Source of the DNA: Paraburkholderia sartisoli
Lineage (GTDB): Bacteria > Pseudomonadota > Gammaproteobacteria > Burkholderiales > Burkholderiaceae
Assembly: GCF_900107685.1 (NCBI RefSeq)
Contig: NZ_FNRQ01000004.1
Location: 62,001-126,000 of the forward strand
Reading direction: 5' to 3'
Length of the DNA stretch: 64,000 nt
Under the pieces are notes generated by a model. The model made no database searches. It was not told the origin of the DNA and was given only the letters and a program-made list of their open reading frames with translations. Made by a program: the position numbers and the translations under genes. Below, in pieces: positions 63,575-64,000 of this stretch (the first letter of the stretch is position 1; each line of letters opens with the position of its first letter).

Positions 63575-64000
63575 TCACATCTGTCGACGCAATTCCGCGG
63601 GCGGCACCTTCATCAGATGCCGGTATTTCGCCACGGTCCGGCGCGCGACGAGCACGCCCTGGTCGGCCAGCATTCTCGCGAGCGAGACGTCCGAAAGCGG
63701 ATCACGCGCATTTTCCGCGGCGATCATTTCCTTGAGCAGCGCGCGCACAGCCGCAGCCGAACAGGTCCCGCCGCTTTCCGTGCCCAGTTCGCGCGGGAAG
63801 AAGTGCCTGAACTCGAAAATGCCCCGCGGCGTGGCCATATATTTGTTACCCGTCGCGCGGGAAATCGTCGATTCGTGCAACTCGAGTTCATCGGCGATGT
63901 CGCGCAGGACGAGCGGCTTGAGCGCTATCTCGCCGTACTGAAAGAACGCGCGCTGATGGGTCACGATGCACTCGGCCACGCGCCGGATCGTGTCGAAACG
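63575..64000 (-). CDS. rpoN: RNA polymerase sigma-54 factor, 3' part (5' end outside window)
   Basis: The last 141 residues of RpoN: core-binding/HTH end (LVLRDIADELELHESTISRATGNKYMATPRGIFEFRHFF) and the RpoN box VARRTVAKYR, which reads the -24 element. The frame runs off the window, so the size is unknown. Location next to a racemase rather than a ribosome-hibernation-factor gene suggests this may be a second rpoN copy. Confidence 0.93.
   Translation of the reverse strand, partial: RFDTIRRVAECIVTHQRAFFQYGEIALKPLVLRDIADELELHESTISRATGNKYMATPRGIFEFRHFFPRELGTESGGTCSAAAVRALLKEMIAAENARDPLSDVSLARMLADQGVLVARRTVAKYRHLMKVPPAELRRQM

Noticed and set aside
1..64000. CRISPR arrays, rRNA and tRNA genes, prophage or conjugation genes
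   Set aside because: None was seen: there are no regularly spaced repeats, and no recognisable tRNA, rRNA, integrase, phage structural or conjugation gene.

Overview
The window is high-GC DNA (with a few AT-rich gaps) whose gene content and codon use point to a Burkholderiaceae genome, most likely Paraburkholderia or Caballeronia. The evidence is the many-component chemosensory and efflux repertoire, the porin and MipA/OmpV outer-membrane proteins, the DUF2917 protein and the style of the small lipoproteins. This is inferred from protein families, not from a marker gene: there is no rRNA, no tRNA and no CRISPR array in the window. Genes lie on both strands in short operons, and most starts used here are supported by a visible GGAG-type ribosome binding site.

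Layout. 0-4.7 kb: a class V aminotransferase, a 5'-truncated aspartoacylase-family relic, a DUF4382 lipoprotein and two small secreted proteins. 4.7-9.4 kb: a cobalt-type nitrile hydratase operon (alpha, beta, activator) with an inositol-monophosphatase-family gene downstream, then a LysR relic, a HisA-like TIM barrel and a thioredoxin. 9.5-17.5 kb: an MFS exporter, MipA/OmpV, a decayed IS3 orfA beside a hexanucleotide repeat, a beta-propeller protein, a porin, an AT-rich gap and small hypothetical genes. 17.6-22.7 kb: a complete MarR-controlled EmrAB/outer-membrane-factor efflux operon with repeated palindromic operators. 22.7-32.4 kb: ferredoxin-NADP reductase, extended rubredoxin, aldo/keto reductase, PEBP protein, GAF-GAF-GGDEF-EAL protein, VOC protein and a chemoreceptor.

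32.5-41.7 kb: a catabolic cassette (MFS transporter, HMG-CoA-lyase-like enzyme, CaiB-type CoA transferase, LysR), then NIPSNAP, methyltransferase, FMN-dependent monooxygenase, a tiny membrane protein, cupin and Fic protein. 42.1-49.9 kb: a mechanosensitive channel converging on a ba3-type (B-family) cytochrome oxidase operon that carries subunits I, II and IIa plus three c-type cytochromes. 50.4-55.3 kb: a nitric-oxide defence block (AhpD-like, NorR, flavohemoglobin, hemerythrin, LysR) with GT-N7-AC NorR boxes and a possible sigma-54 promoter. 55.5-64 kb: small secreted proteins, an orphan receiver, a catalase scrap, SDR, a hybrid sensor kinase, HAD phosphatase, DUF2917 protein, Asp/Glu racemase, and the 3' end of a sigma-54 gene running off the window.

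The strongest regulatory signals are the repeated TCTGAC-N2-GTCAGA palindromes in the efflux operon and the NorR boxes upstream of the flavohemoglobin gene. The strongest metabolic suggestion is the CoA-transferase/lyase/transporter cassette, which could activate and split a branched hydroxy-dicarboxylic acid. Several gene relics (aspartoacylase, LysR, IS3 orfA, catalase) show past rearrangement. I did not find a clearly unprecedented multi-gene system.
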